NCBI GenBank assembly: GCA_963776705.1
Contig: CAVZOA010000041.1
Location: 181,873-245,872 of the forward strand
Direction of reading: 5' to 3'
Origin: Palleronia sp963776705
GTDB taxonomy: Bacteria; Pseudomonadota; Alphaproteobacteria; Rhodobacterales; Rhodobacteraceae
DNA length: 64,000 bases
Shown piece by piece: positions 1-8,980 of this stretch. The translations under genes were made by a program, and so were the position numbers. The notes beneath the pieces are model-generated. The model saw nothing but the letters and a program-made list of their open reading frames with translations, had not been told where the DNA came from and searched no databases. The stretch's first letter is position 1. Each line of letters starts with the position of its first letter.

Positions 1-1411
1 GGCCGAGGCTCGCCGCCGAGCCGATGACGATGAAGAGGCAGAAGATGGTCTTGAAGGTCAACTCCTGCGCCTTGCCCTCGCCGAAGAGGTAGGTGACCGC
101 CTTCATCCCGTAATAGCTCCAGGACAGCATGGTGGAGAAGGCGAAGAGTACCACCGAGATCGCGAGCAGCGGCGGGAACCAGGAGAAGGACTGGGCATAG
201 GCCAGCGAGGTGAGCTCCACCCCCTGCACGCCGTTCTCGGTCTGGATCATGCCGGCCTCGGCGTTCCAGATGTAGAGACCGGTCTCGGGATCCTGCTGCA
301 GAACGCCGGTGATGACGATTACGAGCGCGGTCATGGTGCAGATGACGACGGTGTCGATGAACGGCTCCAGCAGCGCCACGTAGCCCTCCGTCACCGGCTC
401 CTTGGTGCGCACGGCCGAGTGGGCGATGGCGGCGGAGCCGATGCCGGCCTCGTTCGAGAAGGCAGCGCGGCGGAAGCCCTGGATCAACGCGCCAGTGAAG
501 CCGCCGGCGATGCCGAGGCCCGTGAAGGCGCCCTCGAAGATCTGGCCGAAGGCCCAGAGGATCTCGTCGTAGTTCTTGAGCAGGATGACGATTGAGACGA
601 GGACGTAGAAGATGCCCATGAAGGGCACGACCTTCTCGGTGACGCGGGCGATCGACTTGAGTCCGCCGGCGATCACCGCGAAGGTGACCACGGCGAGGAC
701 CACGCCCGTGATCCATCCCGGATAGCCGCCGAATACGCCGGAGAGCTGGGCATGGGCCTGGTTCGCCTGGAACATGTTGCCGCCGCCGAGCGCGCCGAGG
801 ATGGTGAAGAAGCAGAACAGACTCGCAAAGACCTTGCCGCCCGGCAGGCCACGCTCCTTGAAGCCCTTCGTCATGTAGTACATCGGTCCGCCCGAGACGG
901 TGCCGTCGCCGTATTCGTTGCGGTACTTCACGCCGAGTGTGCATTCGGTGAACTTGGTCGCCATCCCCATGAGGCCGGCGACGATCATCCAGAAGGTCGC
1001 GCCGGGGCCGCCGATGCCGACGGCCACCGCGACGCCAGCGATGTTGCCGAGGCCGACCGTGCCAGAGAGCGCTGTGGCGAGCGCCTGGAAGTGGCTGACC
1101 TCACCGGCGTCGTTCGGATCTGAATAGTCGCCTTTGACCAGCTTGATCGAATGCACGAAGCCGCGGGCCTGGATGGCGCTGAAATAGACCGTGAACACGA
1201 TTGCACCGACGACGAGCCAAAGTGCGATCCACGAGAAATTGGTGCCGGGCAGGCTGGCGAAGATGAGCGCAACGTACCAGCCCGTGTAATCGGCGAAAAT
1301 CTGGTTGATGGTCTGGTCGAGACCGCCGCCGCCTCCCTCCTGGGCAAAGGCCGGGGCTGCGATGGTCAGCAGGATGGCGATGAGCGTGGCGAGGTTCCAG
1401 CGCTGTGGCAT
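1..1411 (-). CDS. Alanine/glycine:cation (AGCS) symporter, C-terminus cut by window edge
   Basis: Inner-membrane sodium-coupled amino acid uptake protein of the AGCS (sodium:alanine symporter) family. The frame is open from an ATG at 1409-1411 to base 1, about 470 codons, so the C-terminus lies outside the window. The N-terminus looks like a signal or first hydrophobic segment (MPQRWNLATLIAILLTIAAP) followed by a glycine-rich stretch, then many membrane segments. Family-typical stretches can be read, including ATALSGTVGLGNIAGVAVAV, GGPGATFWM and FSNEAGIGSAAIAHSA. It lies 15 bases downstream of the stress protein gene on the same strand and may be cotranscribed with it. The substrate (alanine or glycine) is inferred from the family only. 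Confidence 0.9.
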   Translation of the reverse strand, partial: MPQRWNLATLIAILLTIAAPAFAQEGGGGGLDQTINQIFADYTGWYVALIFASLPGTNFSWIALWLVVGAIVFTVYFSAIQARGFVHSIKLVKGDYSDPNDAGEVSHFQALATALSGTVGLGNIAGVAVAVGIGGPGATFWMIVAGLMGMATKFTECTLGVKYRNEYGDGTVSGGPMYYMTKGFKERGLPGGKVFASLFCFFTILGALGGGNMFQANQAHAQLSGVFGGYPGWITGVVLAVVTFAVIAGGLKSIARVTEKVVPFMGIFYVLVSIVILLKNYDEILWAFGQIFEGAFTGLGIAGGFTGALIQGFRRAAFSNEAGIGSAAIAHSAVRTKEPVTEGYVALLEPFIDTVVICTMTALVIVITGVLQQDPETGLYIWNAEAGMIQTENGVQGVELTSLAYAQSFSWFPPLLAISVVLFAFSTMLSWSYYGMKAVTYLFGEGKAQELTFKTIFCLFIVIGSAASLG

Positions 1412-1426
1412 GGTCGGGCCTTTCGG

Positions 1427-1864
1427 TCAGGGAACGATGACGATGGGTACGGTGCAGAGCTGCGCGAGCCCGAGTGGCACCGATCCGAAAATCCGCGCGC
1501 CGATCGAGTCCGAGCCGGAGCGGCCGACGAACACCAGCGTGGCATCGTGACTCTCGGCGGCCTTCGCGAGGATACGGACGGGATTGCCGTATTGCAGTTC
1601 GCCCTCGGCCTCGATCCCGGCGTCCTTGGCGCGCTTGACGGCAGGGTCCGTGATCGCTTCGCGGGCCCGGGAAAGCTCCTGCTGTCGCTGGGTGTGACGC
1701 TCCTCGAGTTCCTCCGGCGTGAGGAAGCTGTAGGGAGACCATTCGAGCACGTGCAGGATCACGAGACGCGACCCGTCGCTCTTGGCGCGCCGGATGGCGT
1801 AGTCAAGCACGCGGCGTGCATCCGCGTCGGAATCCAGCGCGACAACGAAGGTTTCCTGGGCCAT
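1427..1864 (-). CDS. Universal stress protein (UspA family)
   Basis: Single-domain UspA-type cytoplasmic protein of 145 residues. It begins MAQETFVVALDSDADARRVL, the usual first strand with its acidic residues, and ends with the nucleotide-binding signature GRSGSDSIGARIFGSVPLGL followed by CTVPIVIVP, which fits the ATP-binding G-2x-G-9x-G-S/T pattern. An in-frame upstream extension to 2383 exists but would run through the promoter region and the opposite-strand DUF2853 gene, so ATG 1864 is preferred. It precedes the AGCS symporter gene on the same strand. Role in stress tolerance is known for the family; the specific signal here is unknown. Confidence 0.9.
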   Translation of the reverse strand: MAQETFVVALDSDADARRVLDYAIRRAKSDGSRLVILHVLEWSPYSFLTPEELEERHTQRQQELSRAREAITDPAVKRAKDAGIEAEGELQYGNPVRILAKAAESHDATLVFVGRSGSDSIGARIFGSVPLGLAQLCTVPIVIVP

Positions 1865-2068
1865 GGGCGACGTTCCTGTTCCTGTGGCATTTGGGAGAGG
1901 CTGGCCCAGGACGCTCGACCGCGCCAGAAAAATCTTAACGGAATGGTGGATTTCCCGGGAATGGCGCATGTCTGGGCGCCTTCGCGCGTCTCGCCGACAC
2001 GTCCTGCATGGCACCGGAAGACGGGATCGGGCGTTGGCCGGAGCAGGACACAGGAACGGAGTGCCGCA

Positions 2069-2410
2069 ATGAGCAAGCGCGATGAACTGATCGAGACATT
2101 CACGGCGGACCTGCGGGAGCGGATCGGCAGCGAGCCGGAGGCCGATCTTCTGCGGGCCGTAACCGTGGCGACCGAGCCCGCGATCTACGATCCCGACGCG
2201 GCGACCGTTTCGTCGAGCGACACCGACGAGCTGAACCGCGTCTGCGAGAGCTTCGTGATGGGCAAGCTCGGCGTCGCGGATCACGCCACGGCGATGGGTG
2301 CGCTGCAGAAGGTGATCCGGGACTACGACCGCTCGAACCCGCGGAAGCACCGCGTCAGCCTCTATTACATGCTGGTGAAGCATTTCGGGAAGGAGGACCT
2401 GTTCGTGTGA
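2069..2410 (+). CDS. DUF2853 family protein
   Basis: Small cytoplasmic protein of 113 residues starting MSKRDELIETFTADLRERIG. It matches my memory of the DUF2853 family, which is common in alphaproteobacteria and has no known function: a helical N-terminus with conserved acidic residues, then a C-terminus ending RVSLYYMLVKHFGKEDLFV. ATG 2069 gives the family-length protein; an upstream in-frame start at 1151 would overlap the divergent stress protein gene and is rejected. It is divergent from the universal stress protein gene with about 200 bases between them. No function is proposed. Confidence 0.8.
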   Translation: MSKRDELIETFTADLRERIGSEPEADLLRAVTVATEPAIYDPDAATVSSSDTDELNRVCESFVMGKLGVADHATAMGALQKVIRDYDRSNPRKHRVSLYYMLVKHFGKEDLFV

Positions 2411-2450
2411 GGGTCGCTGGATCGGCGGTCCTCCGGGCTATATCCGCGCC

Positions 2451-3515
2451 ATGCCGTTCCACCCTTCCATAAAGCTCTACGAAAGCGACAGGCCGATGCC
2501 CTGGCGCGACGTCGCGATGATGGTGATCGCGATGGTCGGGCCGGCCGTGGTCGCGGTGTGGTTCCTCGGCCGGCCCGGCGCCATCGCCTTCGTGGCAGCG
2601 ATGCCGGCCTGCCTGGCGGCGCAGGATGCCGGCGTCCGGGTCTCGGTGCTCGTCACGCTGGTCATGGGAATGACGGGGCTTCTCAGTCTCGGGCAACCGG
2701 ATATGGCGCTCCTCGTGGCGCCGCTTCTTGGACTCATGGTCGGGATCTGCGGCAGTTTCGGGTATGCACGCGCCGCGATCAGGGGGCTTCTGACCTGGCC
2801 GATCTTCACCTCCTCGATCATCGAGCACCAATCGCCCACGCTTCTTTTCCTGGTCTTCATCCTCGCCATGCTCTGGGCGCAAACGGTGACCTGGGCCTTC
2901 GGGAAGGCGGATTCGAACGGCGGCGAAGATGCGGAAAGCGCGGAATACGCCGGCGTCTTCGGCGTCGTTCTTGCGGTCGGCATGAGCCTCTCCGTCTGGG
3001 TCGGTAGCCGGTACTTCGGCAATCACGGGTTCTGGTTCCCGCTGACCTTCGTCATCCTGGTCCTGCCGCCGCACGGACAGCTCTTCAGCCGCACCCTTAA
3101 GCGGACGATCGGCACGGTGATCGGCACCACCATCGCGCTCTGCATCGCTTGGGTGAGCGACGCGACCTGGCTGATGATGTCCCTCGGCGTGCTCTGCTTG
3201 GTGTTCGGGTTTCGGATGCTGCCACGGAACTACACGATCTTCACCGTCCTGCTGACCATCGCGGTGCTCGAGGTCTTGGCGCTGGTGTCCTCGGTCGACC
3301 GCCTGGCCTACGAACGGGTCGGGACGATGGGCGCCGCGGCGGCGATGACCCTAGCACTGGGCCTGATCGGGTGGGTGGTGCTGAAGGTGGCGGCGCCGGG
3401 CGCCCTCGAATCGCTTCAGGAGTCCGGTGGCGAGGGCGACGATGACAGCGGCGCGCCCGAGCTCGGGGGCGAGCGTCGCCGGGACAGCCGGGCCTCGGCG
3501 ACGCGGGCGGGCTGA
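2451..3515 (+). CDS. FUSC-like inner membrane protein
   Basis: Polytopic inner-membrane protein of 354 residues, probably an FUSC/aromatic-acid-exporter-like permease. About nine or ten hydrophobic segments can be seen in two groups, separated by a charged linker near residue 150 (KADSNGGEDAESAEYAG). The second half has FWFPLTFVILVLPPHGQLF followed by RTLKRTIGTVIGTTIALCIA, which resembles the FUSC_2 core (substrate-gate loop followed by R-G-T). The C-terminal tail is short, acidic and disordered. FUSC proteins commonly export weak acids with a membrane-fusion partner, but no partner gene is next to it. Substrate unknown. Confidence 0.7.
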   Translation: MPFHPSIKLYESDRPMPWRDVAMMVIAMVGPAVVAVWFLGRPGAIAFVAAMPACLAAQDAGVRVSVLVTLVMGMTGLLSLGQPDMALLVAPLLGLMVGICGSFGYARAAIRGLLTWPIFTSSIIEHQSPTLLFLVFILAMLWAQTVTWAFGKADSNGGEDAESAEYAGVFGVVLAVGMSLSVWVGSRYFGNHGFWFPLTFVILVLPPHGQLFSRTLKRTIGTVIGTTIALCIAWVSDATWLMMSLGVLCLVFGFRMLPRNYTIFTVLLTIAVLEVLALVSSVDRLAYERVGTMGAAAAMTLALGLIGWVVLKVAAPGALESLQESGGEGDDDSGAPELGGERRRDSRASATRAG

Positions 3516-3549
3516 GGGGCCGGTCCTCGGCGACGACTTGACTCTGACG

Positions 3550-3966
3550 TCAGGCGAGCCCGCCCATGCGACGAACGGTCGTCCATTCCTCTTCTGTGAC
3601 GGGCTGCACCGAGAGGCGGGAATTTTTCACCAGCACCATGTCGGAGAGGACCGGCTCGGCCTTGATCGCGTCGAGCGTGACCGGCTGCGGGAGGGGCTCC
3701 ACCGCCTCCACCGTGACGCATTCCCACCTGTCGCCGTCGTCGGTTGGATCGGGATGGGTCTCCTTGATGACCTTCACGATACCGATGCAGGCCTTGTCGG
3801 TCTGGGAATGGTAGAAGAAGGCCAGATCGCCCAGCTCCATTTCGCGCATCTTGTTGCGCGCCTGGTAGTTCCGGACCCCCGTCCAGTCCTCGCCCGCGGC
3901 CCCCTTCGCCACCTGATCGTCCCAGGACCAGTCGGAGGGTTCGGTCTTCAACAGCCAGTATCTCAT
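3550..3966 (-). CDS. EVE domain-containing protein
   Basis: Cytoplasmic protein of 138 residues made of a single EVE domain (PUA-like fold, relative of thymocyte nuclear protein 1 and YTH domains, thought to bind modified bases). The sequence starts MRYWLLKTEPSDWSWDDQ, the hallmark EVE opening, followed by WTGVRNYQARNKMREMELGD and FFYHSQ. The start ATG overlaps the tsaD stop codon as ATGA (3963-3966), so the two are translationally coupled. In many Rhodobacterales gpsA and a YciI-like gene lie between tsaD and the EVE gene; here they are missing. Confidence 0.92.
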   Translation of the reverse strand: MRYWLLKTEPSDWSWDDQVAKGAAGEDWTGVRNYQARNKMREMELGDLAFFYHSQTDKACIGIVKVIKETHPDPTDDGDRWECVTVEAVEPLPQPVTLDAIKAEPVLSDMVLVKNSRLSVQPVTEEEWTTVRRMGGLA

Positions 3967-5015
3967 GCCTTCGCTCCCCGCTTGCCCGACCCGAGCATGG
4001 GGGCGGCGCGGCTGTCCAGCGGCCAGCGCGGTCGGGGCGCGAGATCGAGCCCGTCGCGGTGGCCGGCCCCGTAGAGTTCGATCCCCGCCCATGCGATCAT
4101 CGCCGCGTTGTCGGTGCAGAGGGCAAGCGGCGGCGCGATGAATGCGCGGTCGGCGACGGCCTCGAGCGCCGCGCGGACGCGGAGATTCGCGGCGACCCCG
4201 CCCGCGACGGCGAAGGCGGTGGCATCGGGGCAGAGGGCCAGGGCACGGCGCGACTTCTCCGCCAGGGTCTCGGCGACCGCCTCCTGGAAGCTCGCACAAA
4301 TGTCGGCGCGGGCGTTGCCCGGCAGGGCGCCGCCGGTGAGCGCGGCGTCCCGGGCGCGCAGGATCGCGGTCTTCAATCCCGAGAAGGACAGCGCGCAATC
4401 CTGCCGGTCGAGAAGCGGGCGGGGGAAGGCGAAGGCGGCCGGGTTGCCGTGGGCCGCTTCGCGCTCCACCGCGGGACCGCCCGGCTGCGGTAGCCCAAGG
4501 AGACGGGCCACCTTGTCGAACGCCTCCCCGGGCGCGTCGTCGACGGTTCCTCCGAGTCGCGAGAAGGCGGCCGGACCGTCGACCCGCAGGAACTGGCAAT
4601 GGCCGCCGGAGACAAGGAGCATGAGGTAGGGATAGGCGGCGCCGTCGGTCAGCCGGGGGGTCAGCGCGTGCCCGGCGAGGTGGTTGACCCCGATGAGCGG
4701 GAAACCGGTCGCGGCGGCGAGACCCTTGGCGCACATGACCCCTGCCATCACCCCGCCGATCAGGCCCGGCCCGGCGGTGACGGCGATCCCCTCGAGATCG
4801 CCTAGCCCGAGCCCGGCCTCTGCCAGTGCCTGCTCGATGCACAGGTCGAGTTTCTCGGCATGGGCGCGGGCGGCGATCTCGGGGACAATGCCGCCGAAGG
4901 CCGCGTGCAGATCCGTCTGCGACGAGACCACGTTCGACAGGATCTCGCGGCCGCGGAGCACCGCAGCGGCGGTATCGTCGCAGCTAGATTCGATGCCGAG
5001 GACGGTGCGGGGCAT
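3963..5015 (-). CDS. tsaD: tRNA N6-adenosine threonylcarbamoyltransferase TsaD
   Basis: Transfers the threonylcarbamoyl group from TC-AMP to A37 of ANN-decoding tRNAs, working with TsaB and TsaE in the cytoplasm. The 350-residue protein shows the ASKHA/Kae1 layout: VLGIESSCDDTAAAVL at the start, the metal-binding HLAGHALTP motif near residue 115, the LVSGGHCQ phosphate loop near residue 136, GEAFDKVARLLGLPQPGGP, LSFSGLKTA and the C-terminal VAGGVAAN. Length is normal. It is followed by the overlapping EVE gene. The upstream neighbour hemD is divergent, with about 60 bases between the starts. Confidence 0.97.
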   Translation of the reverse strand: MPRTVLGIESSCDDTAAAVLRGREILSNVVSSQTDLHAAFGGIVPEIAARAHAEKLDLCIEQALAEAGLGLGDLEGIAVTAGPGLIGGVMAGVMCAKGLAAATGFPLIGVNHLAGHALTPRLTDGAAYPYLMLLVSGGHCQFLRVDGPAAFSRLGGTVDDAPGEAFDKVARLLGLPQPGGPAVEREAAHGNPAAFAFPRPLLDRQDCALSFSGLKTAILRARDAALTGGALPGNARADICASFQEAVAETLAEKSRRALALCPDATAFAVAGGVAANLRVRAALEAVADRAFIAPPLALCTDNAAMIAWAGIELYGAGHRDGLDLAPRPRWPLDSRAAPMLGSGKRGAKA

Positions 5016-5074
5016 GGGCGGAACCCGTTGCGCGGTGAGCGTCGGCCGCCTACCACCCGGAGACCGCGCCGTCC

Positions 5075-5777
5075 ATGGAGGGCCATATCGCCACGCTCGT
5101 CCTCACCCGCCCCCTTCCGGCCTCGCGCCGCGTTGCGCGCACCGTCCGCGCGGCCGGCTGGCCTGGGGCGATCCTCTTCTCCCCGATCTTCGAGATCGTG
5201 ACCGTGCCGGGCGCCGTGCTTCCCGCAGGCACGCTCGTCTTCACCTCCGAGAACGGCGTGAGGGCCGCGGCCGGCCTCGGCGTGCTGGCCGGGCGCGTCG
5301 CGGTGGCGGTCGGCGAGCGGACGGCCCGGGTCGCCCGGGGGGTCGGTGCGGAGTGCCTCTCGGCCGGCGGGACCGTCGACGACCTTGAGGCGCTTCTCCT
5401 CCGGCGAGGCGGGGGGCCCTACATCCATTGTCGCGGGCGCAACGCGGCCGGCGACCTTGCCTGCCGGCTCCGGTCGGCGGGGTTCGCGGCAGAGGAAGTC
5501 GTGCTCTACGATCAGCAGGCGGTGCCGCTCGGACAGGCGGCAAGGGACGCGCTGGCCGGTCCACGCGCGGCCGTGCTGCCGCTGTTCTCGCCGAGGATCC
5601 GCGCGGTTCGTGGCCGAAGACCTGCCGGCTTCGCCGGTCGCAACGACGGTCCTGGCGCTAAGCGCTCAGGTGGCCGCCGCCTGGCCCTGGGAGGGTGTCC
5701 GGGTGACGGAGAGGCCGGACATGGCGGCGATGATCAAGACCCTCGGCGGCCTTGTTGGCCGGCATGGGGGCCGTTAA
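5075..5777 (+). CDS. hemD: Uroporphyrinogen-III synthase HemD (one frameshift)
   Basis: Closes the hydroxymethylbilane chain to uroporphyrinogen III in heme biosynthesis. The N-terminal part reads MEGHIATLVLTRPLPASRRV, followed by a typical FSPIFEIVTVPG and LVFTSENGVRAAAGL. After LPLFSPR (about 5595) the frame breaks: an extra A turns SARFVAEDLPASPVATTVLA into another frame, where it continues to GGLVGRHGGR and a stop at 5775-5777. Restoring the frame gives about 233 residues, normal for HemD. hemC is not in the window. The next gene encodes a mitofilin-like protein, the usual Rhodobacteraceae neighbour. The break is probably a sequence error, but a true mutation cannot be excluded. Confidence 0.75.
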
Positions 5778-5815
5778 GGTCCCCGGGACGACGGCTGGGA
5801 AGAGAGGTTCACACC

Positions 5816-6977
5816 GTGAGCGAAGACCCGACGACGCGCCCGGAGCCGCCCGCGACCGAGATGCGAGGAGGATCCGGTTCCTCTGGCTTCCTGGCCGTGC
5901 TTCTCGGCGGCTTCATTGCCGGCGGGATCGGCTACCTCGCCGCCTACTACACCGAGTTCGAGCTCTTCCAGATCGATCGCGGCGACGCCGAGATAGAGCA
6001 GCTCTCCGCGGCGTTCGACGCGCAGGCGGATCGACTCTCCGCGCTTGAGAGCGCCGCTGAGGGATCGCCGTCGGACAACATTCCCGAGGCGGTGCGCTCG
6101 GAGATCGGCTCCGTCTCGGACACGGTCGCGGCGATCTCGGCGCGGCTCGACGAGCTGGAAACCGATCCGGGCACCGATGCCGCGACCCAAGAGGCTGCGG
6201 ACAGCCTCGCCGGTCTTCAGGATCGGCTCGCCGCGATCGAGAGCCAGACCGGCGATCCTGGCGTGACCGAGACCGATGCGAGCCAGTCGCAGCAATTGTC
6301 CGAGCTTTCGCAACGGCTCGACGACCTGAACGGCACGGTGGAATCGCAGGCCCAGAAGCTCGCGAGCCAGGCGGAGAAGATCGACAGCCAGGCGCAGACC
6401 ATCCAGCAGCAGAAACAGACGCTCGAGAGCCAGTCGCAGGCGATCGACGAGGCCAAGAACGCCGCGCGGCGGGAGACGACCCGGATCTCCGCCCATGGCG
6501 CCGTGGCCGAGATTCGGGGCGCGATCGAGAGCGGCGAGCCCTACGCGGATGCAATCGGCGAGATCCGGGAGACCAGCGACGTCTCCATTCCAGAGGCGCT
6601 TTCGGGCCCGGCCGGATCGGGCGTTGCGAGTTCTTGCGAGCCTCAACGAGGACTTCCCCGCCGCGGCCCGTGGGGCTCTGTCGGCCTCGGTCGCCGCGAC
6701 CGCGGGCGACGGCGTGGTCGACCGGTTCGGCGCCTTCATCCGATCGCAGACCGGCGCCCGCTCGCTCGGCGAGCAGGAAGGCGACGGCCCGGATGCAATC
6801 CTAAGCCGGGCCGAGGCGCGGCTGGGCGAGGGAAAGCTCGAAGCGGCTCTGGCCGAGATCGGGGCTCTTCCCGAGGAAGGCCGGGAGGCCATGTCCGACT
6901 GGATAGCCCGCGCAAGGGAGCGGCTCGCCGCTCGGCAGGCGCTGTCCGACCTGTCTCAATCCGTGAACAGCATTTGA
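5816..6977 (+). CDS. Mitofilin-like inner membrane protein (COG4223 type; one frameshift)
   Basis: Membrane-anchored periplasmic coiled-coil protein. The GTG start at 5816 follows an AGAGAGG ribosome-binding site. The order is: a short cytoplasmic proline-rich tail, one transmembrane helix (GFLAVLLGGFIAGGIGYLAA), a long Gln/Glu/Ser-rich coiled coil to about residue 230, and a helical C-terminal mitofilin-like domain. Near 6610 an extra C in GGCCCGGCCGG shifts the frame; the rest (RALRVLASLNEDFPAAARGA to LSDLSQSVNSI) continues in the next frame to the stop at 6977. Repaired length is about 386 residues. Position between hemD and hemY is typical of Rhodobacteraceae; function is not established. 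Confidence 0.75.
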
Positions 6978-6987
6978 GGATGGCGCG

Positions 6988-8535
6988 ATGCTCTGGTCCC
7001 TTCTGAAGGTCGTCATCTTCTTCGCGCTGGTCGGCGCACTGGCGCTTGGCGCCGGGCAGCTCCTGAACGCCGACGGGTCGATCCAGGTGGCGTTCGCCAA
7101 TACCGAATTCAGCCTCGGCCCCCTCCAGGCGGCAATCGCCGCGGTTCTTCTGATCGTCCTCGTGTGGCTCGTGCTGAAGGCCCTCGGCCTTCTCTGGGCT
7201 TTTCTTAGGTTTCTCAACGGCGACGAAACAGCCGTCTCCCGGCACCTCGCGCGCGGCCGCGAGCGGAAGGGGCTGGACGCGCTGGCCGATTCGATGCTGG
7301 CGCTTGCCTCCGGGGAGGGGCGGGAAGCGCAATCCAAGGCGGAGCGGGCGGGGAGGTATCTCGATCGTCCCGACCTGACGAAGCTCCTGATCGCGCAGGG
7401 CGCCGAACTGACGGGCGATCGCGCGAAGGCGGCGACGGTCTACAGGCAGCTCGTGCAGGACGAACGCACGCGTTTCGTTGGCGTCCGCGGCCTGATGAAG
7501 CAGCAACTCGAGGCCGGGGAGACGGAGACCGCCCTCGCGCTCGCGGAAAAGGCCTTCGCGCTGAAGCCACGCCACGAGGAGACGCAGGACACGCTGCTGC
7601 AACTCCAGGCCTCCCGCCACGATTGGACCGGCGCGCGCAAGACGCTCGGCGCGAAGCTGAAGCACGGCAGCCTGCCGCGCGACGTGCACAAGCGGCGTGA
7701 CGCCGTCCTGGCACTGAGCGAGGCGAAGGATTTCGACGATCCGGAGGCCTCCGTCCGCGCCCGCGAGGCGGCGATCGAGGCGAACAAGCTTTCCCCCGAT
7801 CTCGTCCCTGCCGCGGTCATGGCCGCGCACGGCTACATCGCCAACGGACAGCAGCGCTATGCGACCAGGATCCTGAAGAAGGCCTGGGACGTGCAGCCCC
7901 ACCCCGACCTTGCCGCCGCCTTCGCCGCGATCCGGCCGGAGGAGACGCCTGTCCAGCGTATCAAGCGCTTCGACACGCTGACGCGGCAGAAGCCAGACCA
8001 CCCGGAGACGCGGATGCTCCTCGCCGAGCTCAACATCGCCAACGAGGACTTCCCCGCCGCGCGCCGCGCCCTCGGCGATCTGGCGACCGCGCAGCCGACG
8101 ACGCGTGCGGTGACCATCATGGCGGCCATCGAGCGTGGCGAAGGCGCCGACGACGCCGTGGTGCGGGGTTGGCTCACCCGCGCGCTGACAGTGTCGCGCG
8201 GCCCGCAATGGGTCTGCGAGAACTGCCACAGCGTGCAGGGCGAATGGGCCGCGATCTGCGGAAATTGTGGCGCGCTCGATACGTTGGCCTGGCAGGAACC
8301 GAAGGAGGGGACCGTGGCCCTGCCGGCCAGAACGGAAATGTTGCCGCTGATTGTCGGCCCGAACGGCCCCGGCCCCGCGGTCGTCGAGGAGGAGACACCC
8401 ACGAAGACGAACTCGAAGACGGTGCCCGACGATCGGGAAGAGCCGACGCGCGATCAGCATCCCGACGTGAAGAGTGGAGAGGTGTCCCGAGTTCGAGCCG
8501 GATCGGCGCGAGCGCGCCACGGAATCCTGCGATGA
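6988..8535 (+). CDS. hemY: HemY N-domain / TPR membrane protein
   Basis: Inner-membrane tetratricopeptide protein encoded with heme-synthesis genes (the proteobacterial HemY, not the protoporphyrinogen oxidase of Gram-positives). Two transmembrane helices (residues about 3-25 and 45-70) are followed by TPR-like helical repeats to about residue 390. Near residue 395 there is a small zinc-ribbon-like motif, CENCHSVQGEWAAICGNCG. The last 15 or so residues of the 515-residue frame look wrong: near 8483 a one-base shift would give an acidic tail (PEFEPDRRERATESCDD...) ending at 8638, as is common for this family. Ten bases separate it from the mitofilin-like gene, so both are probably one operon with hemD. 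Confidence 0.82.
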   Translation: MLWSLLKVVIFFALVGALALGAGQLLNADGSIQVAFANTEFSLGPLQAAIAAVLLIVLVWLVLKALGLLWAFLRFLNGDETAVSRHLARGRERKGLDALADSMLALASGEGREAQSKAERAGRYLDRPDLTKLLIAQGAELTGDRAKAATVYRQLVQDERTRFVGVRGLMKQQLEAGETETALALAEKAFALKPRHEETQDTLLQLQASRHDWTGARKTLGAKLKHGSLPRDVHKRRDAVLALSEAKDFDDPEASVRAREAAIEANKLSPDLVPAAVMAAHGYIANGQQRYATRILKKAWDVQPHPDLAAAFAAIRPEETPVQRIKRFDTLTRQKPDHPETRMLLAELNIANEDFPAARRALGDLATAQPTTRAVTIMAAIERGEGADDAVVRGWLTRALTVSRGPQWVCENCHSVQGEWAAICGNCGALDTLAWQEPKEGTVALPARTEMLPLIVGPNGPGPAVVEEETPTKTNSKTVPDDREEPTRDQHPDVKSGEVSRVRAGSARARHGILR

Positions 8536-8684
8536 CGGATCAGAGAGGGAGACGACGGCAACCTCCGTTCCCGAGGCGGACGTCGTCGTGCCGGAGGAGC
8601 AGCGGGAGGCAGAGCGGCCGAGATCGGCTTCGAACTAACCCTTTCCCTCCGGGTTCCGACTTGTTAGAGACCGCGCCGGTGGAG

Positions 8685-8760
8685 GCCGCTGTAGCTCAGC
8701 TGGTAGAGCACGTCATTCGTAATGATGGGGTCGGGGGTTCGAGTCCCTTCAGCGGCACCA
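8685..8760 (+). tRNA. tRNA-Thr (anticodon CGU)
   Basis: A complete cloverleaf folds by hand. The acceptor stem pairs GCCGCTG with CAGCGGC, the D arm pairs GCTC with GAGC, and the anticodon stem CGTCA/TGATG carries the loop TTCGTAA with anticodon CGT at 8718-8720. The T arm GGGGG/CCCTT holds the TTCGAGT loop. Discriminator A and an encoded CCA end the gene. CGU decodes ACG threonine. It stands directly at the edge of the accessory region: core genes to the left, IS remnants to the right. Confidence 0.95.
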
Positions 8761-8980
8761 CTTTCTTAAATAACGGTATATATAACAAAGACTTATCTGC
8801 TATATTGGGATTTGAGCCACCTTCTAGTCCACCTTGCGGCGACACGTTCGCGACTCATCTGAACTTAACGTCTTCGTAGCTCTGAGCCGCTCGCGACTAG
8901 AAAATCCTGTATTGGGTGGACAGCCGGGAGAAGAGCAGGGAGCAATTAATGCAATTAGGCTTTGGGACGCTCAGAACGGG
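8761..8980. other. AT-rich gap after the tRNA, no gene seen
   Basis: About 220 bases with no convincing gene. The first 60 bases (8761-8820) are much richer in A+T than anything around them and include a TATATATAAC stretch, unlike the core genome. This fits foreign DNA joined at the tRNA 3' end. A phrase resembling the integrase box (DTFATHL) can be translated near 8845-8865 but is too short to call. Confidence 0.4.

Noticed and set aside
5075..7006. Apparent 643-residue fusion of HemD and the mitofilin-like protein
   Set aside because: It arises because the hemD frameshift removes the hemD stop. Both genes have their own start signals and family lengths when the single extra bases are removed.
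8834..8870. Possible integrase box (DTFATHL) after the tRNA
   Set aside because: Only seven residues match and no other integrase motif is near. Kept only as a hint for an island border.
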